DNA from: Anoplopoma fimbria
Taxonomy: Eukaryota; Chordata; Actinopteri; Perciformes; Anoplopomatidae
Assembly: GCF_027596085.1 (NCBI RefSeq)
Contig: NC_072467.1
Location: 28,588,582-28,652,581, forward strand
DNA length: 64,000 nucleotides
Direction: 5' to 3'
Below the pieces are notes generated by a model, which searched no databases, had not been told where the DNA came from, and saw only the letters and a program-made list of their open reading frames with translations. The position numbers were made by a program, and so were the translations under genes. Position 1 is the stretch's first letter. Each line of letters begins with the position of its first letter. Shown here piece by piece: positions 62,651 to 64,000 of this stretch.

Positions 62651-63628
62651 ATAATTTGTTAGGAATGGGGGACTGGAAACTGTTTTCAACTTTATAACGA
62701 GCTATTTTCTATTCATGATTTATTATTCATTTTATAAAAAATAATATCTAGATTGTCATGCTTTAGTACTTTCACTCTAACGGAGTATTTCTACATGTGC
62801 TTCAGTAAAGATCAGAGTTCTTCTCCCAGTGTGTCTCTGCTGTGGGAGAATCTGGCATTGGTTTGGTATTTAAATGCTTTTGTTGCTCCAGAAACAGAAA
62901 CATTCTGACGTAATCACCATAATATAACCTTTAAATGAGCTTCTACTGTTCTGGTTCTCAGAAAGGCTTTCATCAAACTACAGACAGACAGAAAGTTGTC
63001 TCTAAAGTAATTTACGTATTTTATTTCCTTGATAGTGATGTTTTTTTAAATATATTTCTTTGTTGTATAACTAAAAGTTAACCCTTCTGTTAAGTCTGTT
63101 GATCTGTGAAAACACTGTGCAACTTTACATAACTTTATTTATAAATCATGTAGAGACAAACTGAGGAACACTTACAGACAATATCTTATTTATGTCTGTA
63201 GAATATAAAACATTTTAGGGGACTTTTAAAATCGGAATTGTCCATATTCTTTTTTGATTTACAGAAATAAAGAGACTCTCTTTGTAAAAGTTGAGATAAA
63301 ATCACTTATCGTGTAAATAGACTCAATTATACTTTTATTTCTCACCTTTGTTCTGCTCTATTTGGGTGTTTAAATAGTGGAAAGTAAGTCTTCACAACGT
63401 TTTACTGCTCCATAATAATATTCACTAAAGTTTTGTATATTTTTAAAGGCACACATGTCATTTTTCTGGCAGCTTTATAGCTTTAGTTTTTGTAGGTAGT
63501 TTTACTTTTCTCATTCTTTGTTGAAGACAGATTAACTAAACTGAATCTAAAGCCTCAGACTGTGAGGACTGAAATAAGAATCAGACTTTCTCTGCTGGGG
63601 TTTGGTTTGGACGGATGTTCTGGTCCTA
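62651..63628. other. AT-rich spacer, no gene recognised
   Basis: Unique sequence with no supportable coding region, RNA gene or mobile element. Confidence 0.5.
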
Positions 63629-63629
63629 T

Positions 63630-64000
63630 ATCTAACTATAGACTATATCTAACTATAGACTATATCTAACTATAGACTATATCTAACTATAGACTATATC
63701 TAACTATAGACCTATATCTAACTATAGACCTATATCTAACTATAGACCTATATCTAACTATAGAGACTATATCTAACTATAGACTATATCTAACTATAGA
63801 CTAACTATAGACTATATCTAACTATAGACTATATCTAACTATAGACTATATCTAACTATAGACTATATCTAACTATAGACTATATCTAACTATAGACCTA
63901 TATCTAACTATAGACTATATCTAACTATAGACTATATCTAACTATAGACTATATCTAACTATAGACTATATCTAACTATAGACCTATATCTAACTATAGA
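63630..64000. repeat. 17-bp TATATCTAACTATAGAC minisatellite running off the window
   Basis: About 21 copies of a 17-18-bp unit (TATATCTAACTATAGAC or with an added C). Each unit contains CTATAG and TATATC dyads, so single strands can fold. The array continues beyond the window end. Confidence 0.96.

Overview
The window is nuclear DNA from a ray-finned (teleost) fish. Every protein gene is split by GT-AG introns. The products are vertebrate proteins (LYRM-type ETFRF1, SYCP3, ARP6, a FAM3 cytokine-like protein, a Kir6 potassium channel, a CD59-like Ly6 protein). The repeats are fish-type: Tc1-like elements, tRNA-derived SINEs, and more than 30 tandem arrays. No bacterial, organellar or viral gene was seen.

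Layout. 0.9-2.9 kb: two minisatellites upstream of etfrf1 (+, 3.4-4.3 kb). 4.6-10.2 kb (-): a ten-exon RING-H2 ubiquitin ligase with a SUMO-interacting motif, convergent with etfrf1. 11.6-15.9 kb (-): sycp3. 17.5-22.3 kb (-): actr6, with a CCAAT-rich upstream region. 22.9-23.4 kb: a Tc1-derived MITE inside a (TA)n tract. 24.9-28.9 kb (-): a FAM3-family gene, with a perfect 23-bp hairpin just upstream of its start codon. 29-33.5 kb: no gene, one SINE. 33.5-48.1 kb (-): two tandem Myb/SANT-like genes separated by a decayed Tc1 transposase. 49.5-51 kb: a huge (GAT)n tract and other arrays. 51.7-56.2 kb (+): a five-exon Kir6 channel gene. 58.2-60.9 kb (-): a CD59-like gene with a 380-bp GAA/TTC tract abutting a splice acceptor. 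61-64 kb: three more tandem arrays, the last running off the window.

Main discovery candidate. The minus-strand gene at 33.5-41.9 kb encodes four consecutive Myb/SANT-like DNA-binding modules. Each module is made of three exons (94 nt, 88 nt, then a variable third exon) and the three-exon block begins and ends in the same intron phase, so duplicating it keeps the frame. The neighbour at 44.4-48.1 kb has one such module and the same C-terminal ERDR-type coiled coil. I did not recognise a named orthologue for either. The four-module gene has an apparent one-base frame break in its last exon, inside a C/G-homopolymer run.

The genes are ordinary chromosomal neighbours, not an operon or pathway. 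ETFRF1 is mitochondrial, SYCP3 meiotic, ARP6 chromatin-related, the Kir6 channel a membrane protein, and the CD59-like and FAM3 proteins go through the secretory pathway. Splice sites were placed by hand from GT/AG signals, reading-frame continuity and similarity to remembered families. No alignment or transcript evidence was available.
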